From IMG/VR virus record IMGVR_UViG_3300020472_000111, positions 1 through 31,050 of that record: 31,050 nt of DNA. One strand, written 5' to 3'. This document shows, one piece after another, positions 7,535 to 13,431 of this stretch (its first letter is position 1; the number at the start of each line of letters is the position of its first letter). The notes beneath the pieces were generated by a model. It saw only the letters and a list, made by a program, of their open reading frames with translations. It did not search any database and was not told the origin of the DNA. The stretch is from a virus. A program made the position numbers and the translations under genes.

Positions 7535-8292
7535 TAATCAAATCCCATTTCATGTTTGCTGATGAGGTATTCTCTGATAAAACCAGACCTCACGATATCA
7601 TTGATACCGAACTCAACGCAAGCAAATGATTCCATTGCTTGTGTGATCTTCATAAAGTCTAGCACACCAGTCCTCTCATTAGCTTTAACTAAGTCAGACT
7701 GTGAATAATCTCCAGAGAATATGATCTTACTATCCTGACCGACACGAGTGGTGATTGAATCTAACTCGTGGAAGTTTAGGTTAGAGAACTCATCTACTAT
7801 TATAATGGCTCTGTCAAGTGTTACTCCACGTAAGAATGAGGTTGACCAAAAGTCTATTGATCCCTGACCTCTTAGGTTGTCATATAATATTCTAAATGCT
7901 CCTTCGTCAGGCATGTTAAACATATACCTTACCATATTACGATAGGGTATCTGATATAGGTCTGACTTGTCTTCATGATCTCCAGGTAGGAATCCTATCT
8001 CTCTTGTAGGGACTAGAGACCTGACCATGTATACTTTCTCGTAAGGAGTAGCAGGATCTAAGACTGACTGTAGTGCTAGGTAGAGACTAATGTATGTCTT
8101 ACCAGTACCAGCAGCACCATGTAGTACTAGATTCTTACCCTCAGCGTACGCCTTAAACACATCCTCCTGACTTGGTGTCAGAGGTTCAATAGTCCTGAGA
8201 TGCTCAAGATTTATTGGTGGTTTGCGTTTCATTGACCTGGATGGGGTACCGTTTCCGTTACCATTACCGTTTTTCTTTTTCCTTGCTGGCAT
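7534..8292 (-). CDS. phoH: PhoH-like P-loop NTPase
   Basis: This is a 252-residue protein. Walker A is GAAGTGKT at residues 59-66; Walker B is AIIIVDEFSNLN near 163-174, followed by 'KIIFSGDYSQSD' (sensor region). This is the PhoH family, common in marine phages; PhoH was first described as a phosphate-starvation-inducible ATPase and its phage role is unsettled. The N-terminus is basic with a tandem Asn-Gly run (NGNGNGNG) before the ATPase domain, probably a flexible arm. It is co-directional and translationally coupled with the exonuclease downstream, with a 2-base gap after the small protein upstream. Confidence 0.95.
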   Translation of the reverse strand: MPARKKKNGNGNGNGTPSRSMKRKPPINLEHLRTIEPLTPSQEDVFKAYAEGKNLVLHGAAGTGKTYISLYLALQSVLDPATPYEKVYMVRSLVPTREIGFLPGDHEDKSDLYQIPYRNMVRYMFNMPDEGAFRILYDNLRGQGSIDFWSTSFLRGVTLDRAIIIVDEFSNLNFHELDSITTRVGQDSKIIFSGDYSQSDLVKANERTGVLDFMKITQAMESFACVEFGINDIVRSGFIREYLISKHEMGFD

Positions 8293-8294
8293 AA

Positions 8295-8525
8295 TTAAGT
8301 AAACCTCGAAAGGTTAGCACGTGGGTGTTTCTCTTGGATCTTACTCATTACTTCTTTAAATCCATCCGATTGTTTCGGGTCTCCGTATGTTACTCCACCA
8401 GTCCCTGCGGACCAGTCTTTATCCCAGTCGGGATTGTCCTTCCTCCACTCATCGTAAGAAGACATAGACATTGAGAGTTCTTTCTTCTCTCCAGTAGATT
8501 TATTTATAACAGGGTATGTTGGCAT
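8295..8525 (-). CDS. Small conserved protein (MPTYPVIN type)
   Basis: This is a 76-residue protein from the ATG at 8525. The frame is open to 8543, but the ATG at 8525 forms a TAATG overlap with the thyX stop, and 'MPTYPVINKSTGEKKEL' is a natural N-terminus. The opening resembles FmdB-like zinc-ribbon proteins (MPTYxY...), but there is no cysteine, so any zinc ribbon is lost. The middle is Trp/Asp-rich (DEWRKDNPDWDKDWSAG). Function unknown. A TATAAATA sequence lies in its 5' coding region (minus strand 8508-8501) and might add late transcription of phoH; that is speculative. Confidence 0.7.
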   Translation of the reverse strand: MPTYPVINKSTGEKKELSMSMSSYDEWRKDNPDWDKDWSAGTGGVTYGDPKQSDGFKEVMSKIQEKHPRANLSRFT

Positions 8526-9232
8526 TAGTCTATCCTTAAGCATGGTTGTGTGTCACCCCAGTCACTATCATAACGACAGTCACAGTCATCAACGTCAGGA
8601 CACCAGTCAAGTGCCTTAGAGATGGTTGGGAAGTTACAGATGAAGTGGTCACGACATAGGTTTGCTATGTCCATGTGCTCCTTCTGTGTGCCATTGGCAG
8701 TGCGTAACTGTATGTAATGCATCCATGACCTAGCACTACCAGTCATGTATATCTTAGTGGGTGTTGCTAGTGGGAGAACAAACCTCGCACACTCCTTCGC
8801 AATCCCCTTAGATAATAGGTGATCGTATAGGTCCATCCCTTCTTCAAAGTATTGTGCAATTCGGCCTTGTAAGAACGCCTTCTCGGTTTCGTCGATGTCA
8901 TCTATACTATTCTGTCTATTCTTGGTGTCCTGTCTCCTTAGCTCGGGCACCTGTGGTTTATCTAGGAGATTTGTGTCAGCATATCTCTGACTAAATTCTT
9001 GGAAAGTGAATGACCTATGTCTCAATATCTGTGCAGCAATACCACGTGTCGTGTTGATCTCTAACGTCATGTGTGCTTGCTCAAAGATAGACCAGTGTCC
9101 ATGCTTGATACAATATGCTAACAGACCAGCAACCTTCGGGTTGTCTTGGTTGTTAGGGTTGGATACTCTTGCGACATATCCTATGGTTTTTTCTGCGTCA
9201 GGAGTGACACTCACTAAACATACTTTAGTCAT
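8525..9232 (-). CDS. thyX: Flavin-dependent thymidylate synthase ThyX
   Basis: This is a 235-residue protein. The ThyX motif is at residues 71-84: RHRSFTFQEFSQRY (family pattern RHRxxSxxxxSxR, with T in place of the first S). Other family features are the N-terminal 'GYVARVSNP', 'GHWSIFEQAH' and 'ECARFVLPLATPTKIYMTG' with 'SWMHYIQLR'. The enzyme makes dTMP from dUMP using FAD, NADPH and methylene-tetrahydrofolate. With nrdB and pyrE it supplies nucleotides for phage DNA. The C-terminal tail is Cys/Asp-rich (DVDDCDCRYDSDW). It overlaps the upstream membrane-protein gene by 8 bases. Confidence 0.95.
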   Translation of the reverse strand: MTKVCLVSVTPDAEKTIGYVARVSNPNNQDNPKVAGLLAYCIKHGHWSIFEQAHMTLEINTTRGIAAQILRHRSFTFQEFSQRYADTNLLDKPQVPELRRQDTKNRQNSIDDIDETEKAFLQGRIAQYFEEGMDLYDHLLSKGIAKECARFVLPLATPTKIYMTGSARSWMHYIQLRTANGTQKEHMDIANLCRDHFICNFPTISKALDWCPDVDDCDCRYDSDWGDTQPCLRID

Positions 9233-9470
9233 TCTTTCGTAATAATATTCTCGATACTACATATAAACCCATAGCAGACCAGTATCCTAGGGTTGCTAAC
9301 CCAAATATACCTGGTATACATGCATTCCATACTAGCATAAGGACTAGGGGTGAGAGAGTTAGGTTACCGATTGCAGTTACTGCTTGCTTACCAAGCTCCT
9401 GATTCCTTTCTTCCTCAGTCATTTCCTCGACAGGTTTACTTGCCTTCCGAGGGTCAAAATATACTGTCAT
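9225..9470 (-). CDS. Small two-helix membrane protein
   Basis: This is an 81-residue protein: a polar, acidic N-terminal 30 residues (VEEMTEEERNQELGKQ), then two hydrophobic stretches (about 33-54 and 56-76) separated by a Pro-Gly turn, ending in a basic RILLRKND. This predicts two membrane helices with a short hairpin. I do not recognise the family. It is fixed between pyrE (ATGA overlap) and thyX (8-base overlap), so it is expressed with the nucleotide genes, but nothing ties it to that pathway. Confidence 0.65.
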   Translation of the reverse strand: MTVYFDPRKASKPVEEMTEEERNQELGKQAVTAIGNLTLSPLVLMLVWNACIPGIFGLATLGYWSAMGLYVVSRILLRKND

Positions 9471-10024
9471 CCTATTATATCCTCCAAAGTAAATATTGAC
9501 ATAAATTCTAGATCATTATCCTTCCATGTCTGATGGTCTTCCATCCTATCAACTATAGCAACGACACGATTAACAACGTAACCATTCTCACGTAACACTC
9601 TTACTGCTGAGATAGCACTGCTACCTGTGGTAGTGACATCCTCTAAGACTGTGACAACTGATCCTTCAGGTGGTTTTGGTCCTTCAAGCAACTCTCTTGT
9701 ACCATATCCTTTAACATTCTTCCTGATAATAAGAGCATCAAGATGCTTATTACCTCTGTAGTATGCCTTCTGTGCTACACCACACACTAATGGGTCAGCA
9801 CCTAGTGTTAGACCACCTACTGCTACTGCTTCAGGTTCTATCATATCTATCAATAGATGTGACATGAGTGCGTTACCCTCACATGATAGTGTTACAGGTT
9901 TGCAGTTAACATAGTGCTCTGACTTCTTACCAGAGGACAGTATATATTCTCCACGTCTGTATGCTTTCTCCTTTAGAAGGTTGAGCAGGGTATCATGGTA
10001 ACTCCAATACTTATCTTCGGTCAT
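9467..10024 (-). CDS. pyrE: Orotate phosphoribosyltransferase PyrE
   Basis: This 185-residue protein is near the usual short form (about 190-210). The PRPP-binding motif is VVTVLEDVTTTGSSAISAV at about 123-141; upstream are 'FxLSSGKKSEHYVNCKP'-type substrate residues (29-43), 'GGLTLGADPLV' (70-80) and the flexible loop 'RKNVKGYGT' (101-109). The enzyme joins orotate to PRPP to give orotidine monophosphate in pyrimidine synthesis. Phage copies are found in some cyanophages and would raise pyrimidine supply. ATGA overlaps occur on both sides. Confidence 0.9.
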   Translation of the reverse strand: MTEDKYWSYHDTLLNLLKEKAYRRGEYILSSGKKSEHYVNCKPVTLSCEGNALMSHLLIDMIEPEAVAVGGLTLGADPLVCGVAQKAYYRGNKHLDALIIRKNVKGYGTRELLEGPKPPEGSVVTVLEDVTTTGSSAISAVRVLRENGYVVNRVVAIVDRMEDHQTWKDNDLEFMSIFTLEDIIG

Positions 10025-10332
10025 TTCTTTTTCTTCTTAGGTTTGATAGGTGATAGGGGATTATTAAACTGACCTGGTTGTCTGGTGCCCTTAGTATAAG
10101 ACATCTTCTGCATAACACTACCGAAGATATCATAGTAAGTATCAAAGATACCAACAGCTTCACCCATTACTATGTCAAACCAGGTGTCATCACCCTTCTT
10201 TAACTCTAGCAGGTATGCATTAGTTGGCAACGTCTTATCATCTGCTGCATCAGGTGTACAACCAGTCTTTATGATGACACAACCCATCCCCCGACCATTA
10301 ATGTCAGCGATCTGCTCATCAGTTAGCTTCAT
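10021..10332 (-). CDS. Conserved hypothetical protein with Lys-rich tail
   Basis: This 103-residue protein has no signal peptide or membrane helix. It starts with 'LTDEQIADINGRGMGCVIIK', has a central 'TWFDIVMGEAVGIFDTYYDI' and ends in SPIKPKKKKK, a basic tail suited to binding nucleic acid or an acidic partner. I do not recognise a family with certainty. ATGA overlaps to the DUF6433-like gene and to pyrE show that it is translated as part of the operon. Confidence 0.65.
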   Translation of the reverse strand: MKLTDEQIADINGRGMGCVIIKTGCTPDAADDKTLPTNAYLLELKKGDDTWFDIVMGEAVGIFDTYYDIFGSVMQKMSYTKGTRQPGQFNNPLSPIKPKKKKK

Positions 10333-10769
10333 CTACCTCTGCCACCCCATTCAATAGAAGGGAATGCTTCTTGCACTGCTGCCTTAGTGATACGATATCT
10401 CTTGTGCAGTGTCTTGTTAATTGCTTTTACTAGTACCTCTGCCTCACTCTCATGAAGACCTTCAAGTAGTTGGATAAACATACTCTCTACCCTTAAGGAT
10501 TTCAAGTTGTCATCACCACCTACAAAGAATCTATAGAGTTTCTTAGACTCCTTCTCCAATAGAGTATGCTCTGTGCCCTTCGGTGCATCGTTCTTACGAT
10601 AAGGTACGTCCTCACCTAAAGGGACACGAGGTTTAAGACTCTCGTCAAAGTTTATAATAAAGACCGACCTTAATCCAGGAGTATTATTATCCTGTAGGAT
10701 CTTGATCTTTTGTGCTTTAGTCTTGGCATTGTGAGCCTTTTGAAGCACTTCAGAAATCATTAATCTCAT
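10329..10769 (-). CDS. DUF6433-like conserved phage protein
   Basis: This is a 146-residue protein. The composition and blocks 'AHNAKTKAQKIKILQDNNTP', 'LLEKESKKLYRFFVGGDD', 'RVESMFIQLLEGLHESEAEV' and 'LHKRYRITKAAVQEAFP' match a protein widely conserved in T4-like cyanophages and related phages (DUF6433 as I recall). It is mainly helical and soluble, and its function is unknown. Two in-frame ATGs (10769 and 10760) are possible starts; the second (MISEVLQKAH) is the more usual N-terminus. It overlaps the next gene by ATGA. Confidence 0.7.
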   Translation of the reverse strand: MRLMISEVLQKAHNAKTKAQKIKILQDNNTPGLRSVFIINFDESLKPRVPLGEDVPYRKNDAPKGTEHTLLEKESKKLYRFFVGGDDNLKSLRVESMFIQLLEGLHESEAEVLVKAINKTLHKRYRITKAAVQEAFPSIEWGGRGR

Positions 10770-10772
10770 AAC

Positions 10773-11012
10773 TTACTCATCGTCATCATACATTGTATCA
10801 TCTTCGTCATGAATACGCAAGTAGATCAGCTCAGATGGATCAACAGGTCCATTTTCTGTCTGCATCTCAGGATGCATAACGAGTGCAGCATACTCTGCTC
10901 TCTCTTTCCATGCGTCGAAGACATCTTTTATGTTCCATGATACCACAAAACCTAAAAGAAAACTACCTATAGTTAGAAAGAAAGCGATGTAAATAAAACT
11001 TATCTCCGTCAT
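10773..11012 (-). CDS. Small single-pass membrane protein with MHPEM motif
   Basis: This 79-residue protein has one N-terminal membrane helix (about 5-27), then a polar part 'YAALVMHPEMQTENGPVDPSE' with LIYLRI, and a very acidic end (DEDDTMYDDDE). A similar small protein is usual in cyanophages. The MHPEM motif after a membrane helix recurs in the 20295-20618 gene. The start is fixed by a strong Shine-Dalgarno, AGGAGG five bases before the ATG, unusual here because most genes rely on overlaps. It begins a new translation unit after the AT-hook-like gene. Confidence 0.7.
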   Translation of the reverse strand: MTEISFIYIAFFLTIGSFLLGFVVSWNIKDVFDAWKERAEYAALVMHPEMQTENGPVDPSELIYLRIHDEDDTMYDDDE

Positions 11013-11036
11013 GGAAGCCTCCTAACTATGTCATTT

Positions 11037-11393
11037 TTATTTAGCACCCTTGCGTGGTCTGCCTGGTCTACGGTTTTCATAATATACTATGGCATCGTTG
11101 ATCACAGTCTCAAAATACTTTCGTATCTTACGTGCCTGTGGTTTAGGTATATTACTGTATGCTTCAGACATATACTTGTCACGTGCAATATACTGTGACA
11201 ATTCATCTACTATCTGAGTGACCTCAGTCATAGAAGATGAGTCTATTAATTCTTTTGTTTGTTTGCGTGTCCACTTGTTGCCAGTAAGATACGACTTCAT
11301 ATTAAAGAGGAATCTCCCATTGATCATGGCTTCATCGATAGCCCTGTCAATAATAGTATAAAGCTCTTCAGGGTTGGGATCCATGTAGGTCAT
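11037..11393 (-). CDS. Conserved protein with C-terminal AT-hook-like motif
   Basis: This is a 118-residue, largely helical protein. The last residues, RRPGRPRKGAK, form an AT-hook-like sequence (GRP core flanked by Arg/Lys) of the kind that binds the minor groove of AT-rich DNA. The rest (for example 'LYTIIDRAIDEAMINGRFLF', 'WTRKQTKELIDSSSMTE') is conserved in cyanophages as I recall, but has no known role. A regulator or DNA-architecture protein is a reasonable guess. ATGA overlap with the glutaredoxin gene. Confidence 0.7.
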   Translation of the reverse strand: MTYMDPNPEELYTIIDRAIDEAMINGRFLFNMKSYLTGNKWTRKQTKELIDSSSMTEVTQIVDELSQYIARDKYMSEAYSNIPKPQARKIRKYFETVINDAIVYYENRRPGRPRKGAK

Positions 11394-11641
11394 AGATAGG
11401 TGTTTTCTCGCAGGTATTTAACAGTTTCGGTGCAACCACCCATTTTATGTCCAGCAATGATAACTTGTGGAAAGGTAGCAGACTGTCCGAACTCTGTCTT
11501 GAATTGCTCTCTAGTAAAGTTAACATCTAATTTGTATTCTGCAAAGCCCCATCCTTTAGATTTGTAAACTTCCTTAATCTTTGTGCAAAATCCACAACCT
11601 TCTCTCGTATAGATTGCGGTGTTTCCTGGTTGTTTGGCCAT
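11390..11641 (-). CDS. grx: Glutaredoxin
   Basis: This is an 83-residue protein of the usual glutaredoxin size. The active site is C16-G-F-C19 in 'YTREGCGFCTKIKEVY'; 'ATFPQVIIAGHKMGGCTE' carries the cis-proline and the glutathione-binding GG motif. It reduces disulfides and is the likely electron donor for the phage ribonucleotide reductase whose small subunit lies at the other end of this window. Active-site variants in cyanophages are usually CPYC or CGxC. It is the first gene after the terminator at 11663-11687. Confidence 0.95.
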   Translation of the reverse strand: MAKQPGNTAIYTREGCGFCTKIKEVYKSKGWGFAEYKLDVNFTREQFKTEFGQSATFPQVIIAGHKMGGCTETVKYLRENTYL

Positions 11642-11662
11642 ATTATTATAGTAGGAAAGAAA

Positions 11663-11687
11663 AAAGGGTCACCTGTAGTGACCCTTT
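11663..11687 (-). terminator. Intrinsic terminator of the exported barrel gene
   Basis: A 10-bp stem AAAGGGTCAC/GTGACCCTTT with loop CTGTA is followed on the minus strand by a T-run (the A-rich stretch at 11657-11665). It lies 26 bases after the stop of the 11713-12102 gene, and a CTAAATAA motif (11693-11686) overlaps its upstream side. Confidence 0.8.
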
Positions 11688-11712
11688 ATTTAGTTAGATA
11701 TTTACCTTCTAA

Positions 11713-12102
11713 TTAGAAAGTGAATTTAACACCTGCTTTAGCACCCCAGTTGATTAGAGAATCGCCTGAAGAATCTTCGTCAGTGATACCAGATAGCTCA
11801 CCATAAAGTGAAGTAGCTTCAGCGATAGCATAAGAAGCACCAACTTTACCAGAGAAGTCTACGTCTGTATCATCAGCAGCTTCGCTGTGACTTACAGCAG
11901 GACCACCTTGTACGTAGTATGCAAGTTTGCCAGTGTCATTTACTCCTTCGTAACCGATGTGTACATCAGTAACAGCAGAGGAATAAGATCCATCTGGATA
12001 TGAGAGGTTACTTTCAACATTCACGTAAGGACCAGCAAAAGCGGCTCCAGCGAGAAGGAAAGGGGATGCTGCTACAGCAGCGATTGTTGATTTGATAGAC
12101 AT
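11713..12102 (-). CDS. Exported outer-membrane beta-barrel-like (porin-like) protein
   Basis: This is a 129-residue protein. It has a clear signal peptide (MSIKSTIAAVAAS...LLAGAAFA, cleavage about residue 23). The mature 106 residues alternate polar and hydrophobic residues in strand-like blocks (YVNVESNLSY, DVHIGYEG, KLAYYVQGG, FSGKVGASY, TSLYGELSG, NWGAKAGVKFTF) and end in Phe, the usual outer-membrane insertion signal. That allows about six to eight strands, a small barrel. Some cyanophages carry porin-like genes; here it is a stand-alone unit with its own promoter, long leader and terminator, suggesting strong, separate expression. Function unknown. Confidence 0.7.
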   Translation of the reverse strand: MSIKSTIAAVAASPFLLAGAAFAGPYVNVESNLSYPDGSYSSAVTDVHIGYEGVNDTGKLAYYVQGGPAVSHSEAADDTDVDFSGKVGASYAIAEATSLYGELSGITDEDSSGDSLINWGAKAGVKFTF

Positions 12103-12128
12103 TTTAGTTGTTTAAGTATCTCGCACGG

Positions 12129-12189
12129 AAAAAACCCTGCGGATGATGAGACCCTCGACATGGGTCTGTTTTTCATTCAACACAGGGTT
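12129..12189 (-). ncRNA. Structured leader: nested hairpins with U-run (attenuator or small RNA)
   Basis: On the minus strand, AACCCTG (12189-12183) pairs with CAGGGTT (12139-12133), enclosing a perfect hairpin AGACCC/GGGTCT (12067-offset region 12149-12167), and is followed at once by TTTTTT (12134-12129). This is a terminator-like shape placed between the promoter at 12219-12253 and the barrel gene start at 12102. It could be a transcription attenuator, or the 3' end of a small RNA of about 85 nucleotides. The pairing is seen; its function is inferred. Confidence 0.45.
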
Positions 12190-12218
12190 ACGATTATTTC
12201 GAGTCCTTTGTTAAGAAG

Positions 12219-12253
12219 TATTTATACTATCAGAGATTGCGGGATACCGTCAA
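12219..12253 (-). promoter_or_regulatory. Overlapping late (TATAAATA) and sigma70-like promoter
   Basis: TATAAATA (12226-12219, minus strand) is an exact T4-type late core. Just upstream, TTGACG (12253-12248) with an 18-base spacer to TAGTAT gives a weaker host-type promoter in the same place. They serve the barrel gene and its leader. Confidence 0.6.
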
Positions 12254-12273
12254 CCCCCCTTGTGACAGTTGTG

Positions 12274-12867
12274 CTACTGGTACACATAGGATGAGTCTCC
12301 TACATCGACCACACCTTTAGGCAACACGTTGAATGCCAGTGAATACCTTTCATACTGAGAATAATTCTTTAGTACTCGGTGTCTTATGTTGCTAGGGAAC
12401 AATAATATAGTGCCCTTAGAAGGCACTACAACGTGATCAGTAGCATTATATTCATTATCAGTGCTAGGAAGCACGTAGACCCCTTCTGGAGGGTTTACAA
12501 ACTGAATGGGAGCACTGTCAGTATCATACTCATCGAAGTATACTACACCACTGAACCATGAATTGCAATGTGCGTGTTCATCTGCTGACCCACCACTAAG
12601 TGTGGCAGTAAACCAAGAGGTAGTGATCTGTACATCACAGTAGTATCCTATCTCACAGATAGCTTGCCTTACCTTGCGAGTAAAGTAGTCCAGGACTGAG
12701 GTCTTATTGTTTAACACATGCTTGTTAACAGTCACAGCACTCAGTCCATCCTCATCTTCCGAGAAGTCAAACTCCTGTAACATTTCTGTGAGAATATCAC
12801 AGATCTCAGGATTAATTCTCGATTGTGCTAGGGGATTTGGAAATAAGGGGTGAAGATTCCACGTCAT
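12274..12867 (-). CDS. 2OG-Fe(II) oxygenase-like protein 2
   Basis: This is a 197-residue protein. Probable iron ligands are H98, H100 (DEHAHCNSWFSGVVYF) and H163 (LFPSNIRHRV); R174 is the probable 2-oxoglutarate contact (YERYSLAFN). The N-terminal 'HPLFPNPLAQSRI' is the usual start of this phage group, which supports the start at 12867 although it overlaps the upstream gene by 56 bases. It belongs to the same HxH...H...R type as the oxygenases at 22362-27910 but stands apart from them. Substrate unknown. Confidence 0.8.
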   Translation of the reverse strand: MTWNLHPLFPNPLAQSRINPEICDILTEMLQEFDFSEDEDGLSAVTVNKHVLNNKTSVLDYFTRKVRQAICEIGYYCDVQITTSWFTATLSGGSADEHAHCNSWFSGVVYFDEYDTDSAPIQFVNPPEGVYVLPSTDNEYNATDHVVVPSKGTILLFPSNIRHRVLKNYSQYERYSLAFNVLPKGVVDVGDSSYVYQ

Positions 12868-13063
12868 TTAATGGTTCCATTCTCAAGAATTGTTCATTCA
12901 AATTATAAAAGAGTTTAAAGTGGGTAGTGTTAACCCAATAACCTTTTATGTCTGACCCATCACAGTGGTATCCATACCCTGTTACTGGTTCGTTTACTCC
13001 ATCTATTCTAAAGGTCTTATTGCTTCCAATGTAAGACCCATACTTCTCCTCCAGATTAATCAT
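12812..13063 (-). CDS. Small hypothetical protein with long 3' overlap
   Basis: This is an 83-residue protein from the ATG at 13063 (MINLEEKYGSYIG); an ATG two codons earlier is possible. It is rich in Tyr, Asn and Gly with a 'GYGYHCDGSDIKGYW' centre, and is soluble by composition. Its last 18 codons overlap the start of the oxygenase gene at 12867 in another frame. The start lies inside the last codons of the upstream gene. A CATAAATA late-type core (13137-13130) lies 67 bases upstream. I do not recognise the protein. Confidence 0.5.
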   Translation of the reverse strand: MINLEEKYGSYIGSNKTFRIDGVNEPVTGYGYHCDGSDIKGYWVNTTHFKLFYNLNEQFLRMEPLNDVESSPLISKSPSTIEN

Positions 13064-13427
13064 CGGCATCAGTGGTTTTGGTTAGTCTATCACGGAGCTC
13101 AGCTTCCTGAGCGTCTGTTAACGAACTGTTATTTATGTTGGTTTCATCACACTCTTCACGTGGGTCCACATATTCGGCCATTTTCTCCAAATTCTGCTGC
13201 AAATCTTCGGGGGGTTTCCAGTTAGGTCCCTTCGGTTTGTAATCGAGGCTCTTCACCTCTGCCAGAGGACTCCTCCAGTACTTCTGCATCTGTTTGAGCA
13301 TCTTCTTCTTACCCTTCGGATCATCCTTATACTTTTCGATGACCTTCCGAAGAGTCCTCAACTCTCTTGATGATTTCTCTAGAGATCTCTCTGCGTTGAC
13401 CTCTCTACCACTGAAACCGTTTGCCAT
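13056..13427 (-). CDS. Charged helical hypothetical protein
   Basis: This is a 123-residue, highly charged protein. Residues 12-50 (ERSLEKSSRELRTLRKVIEK then KYKDDPKGKKKMLKQMQK) are likely a coiled coil; the C-terminal half is acidic. No signal peptide or membrane helix is visible. It follows the giant structural protein by 4 bases and is therefore co-expressed with it. A chaperone or minor virion role is possible on position alone. Family not recognised. Confidence 0.6.
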   Translation of the reverse strand: MANGFSGREVNAERSLEKSSRELRTLRKVIEKYKDDPKGKKKMLKQMQKYWRSPLAEVKSLDYKPKGPNWKPPEDLQQNLEKMAEYVDPREECDETNINNSSLTDAQEAELRDRLTKTTDADD

Positions 13428-13431
13428 AATT

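Noticed and set aside
10021-10332. Lys-rich tail as a nuclear-type or histone-like protein
   Set aside because: Five terminal Lys alone are not evidence for a DNA-binding family.
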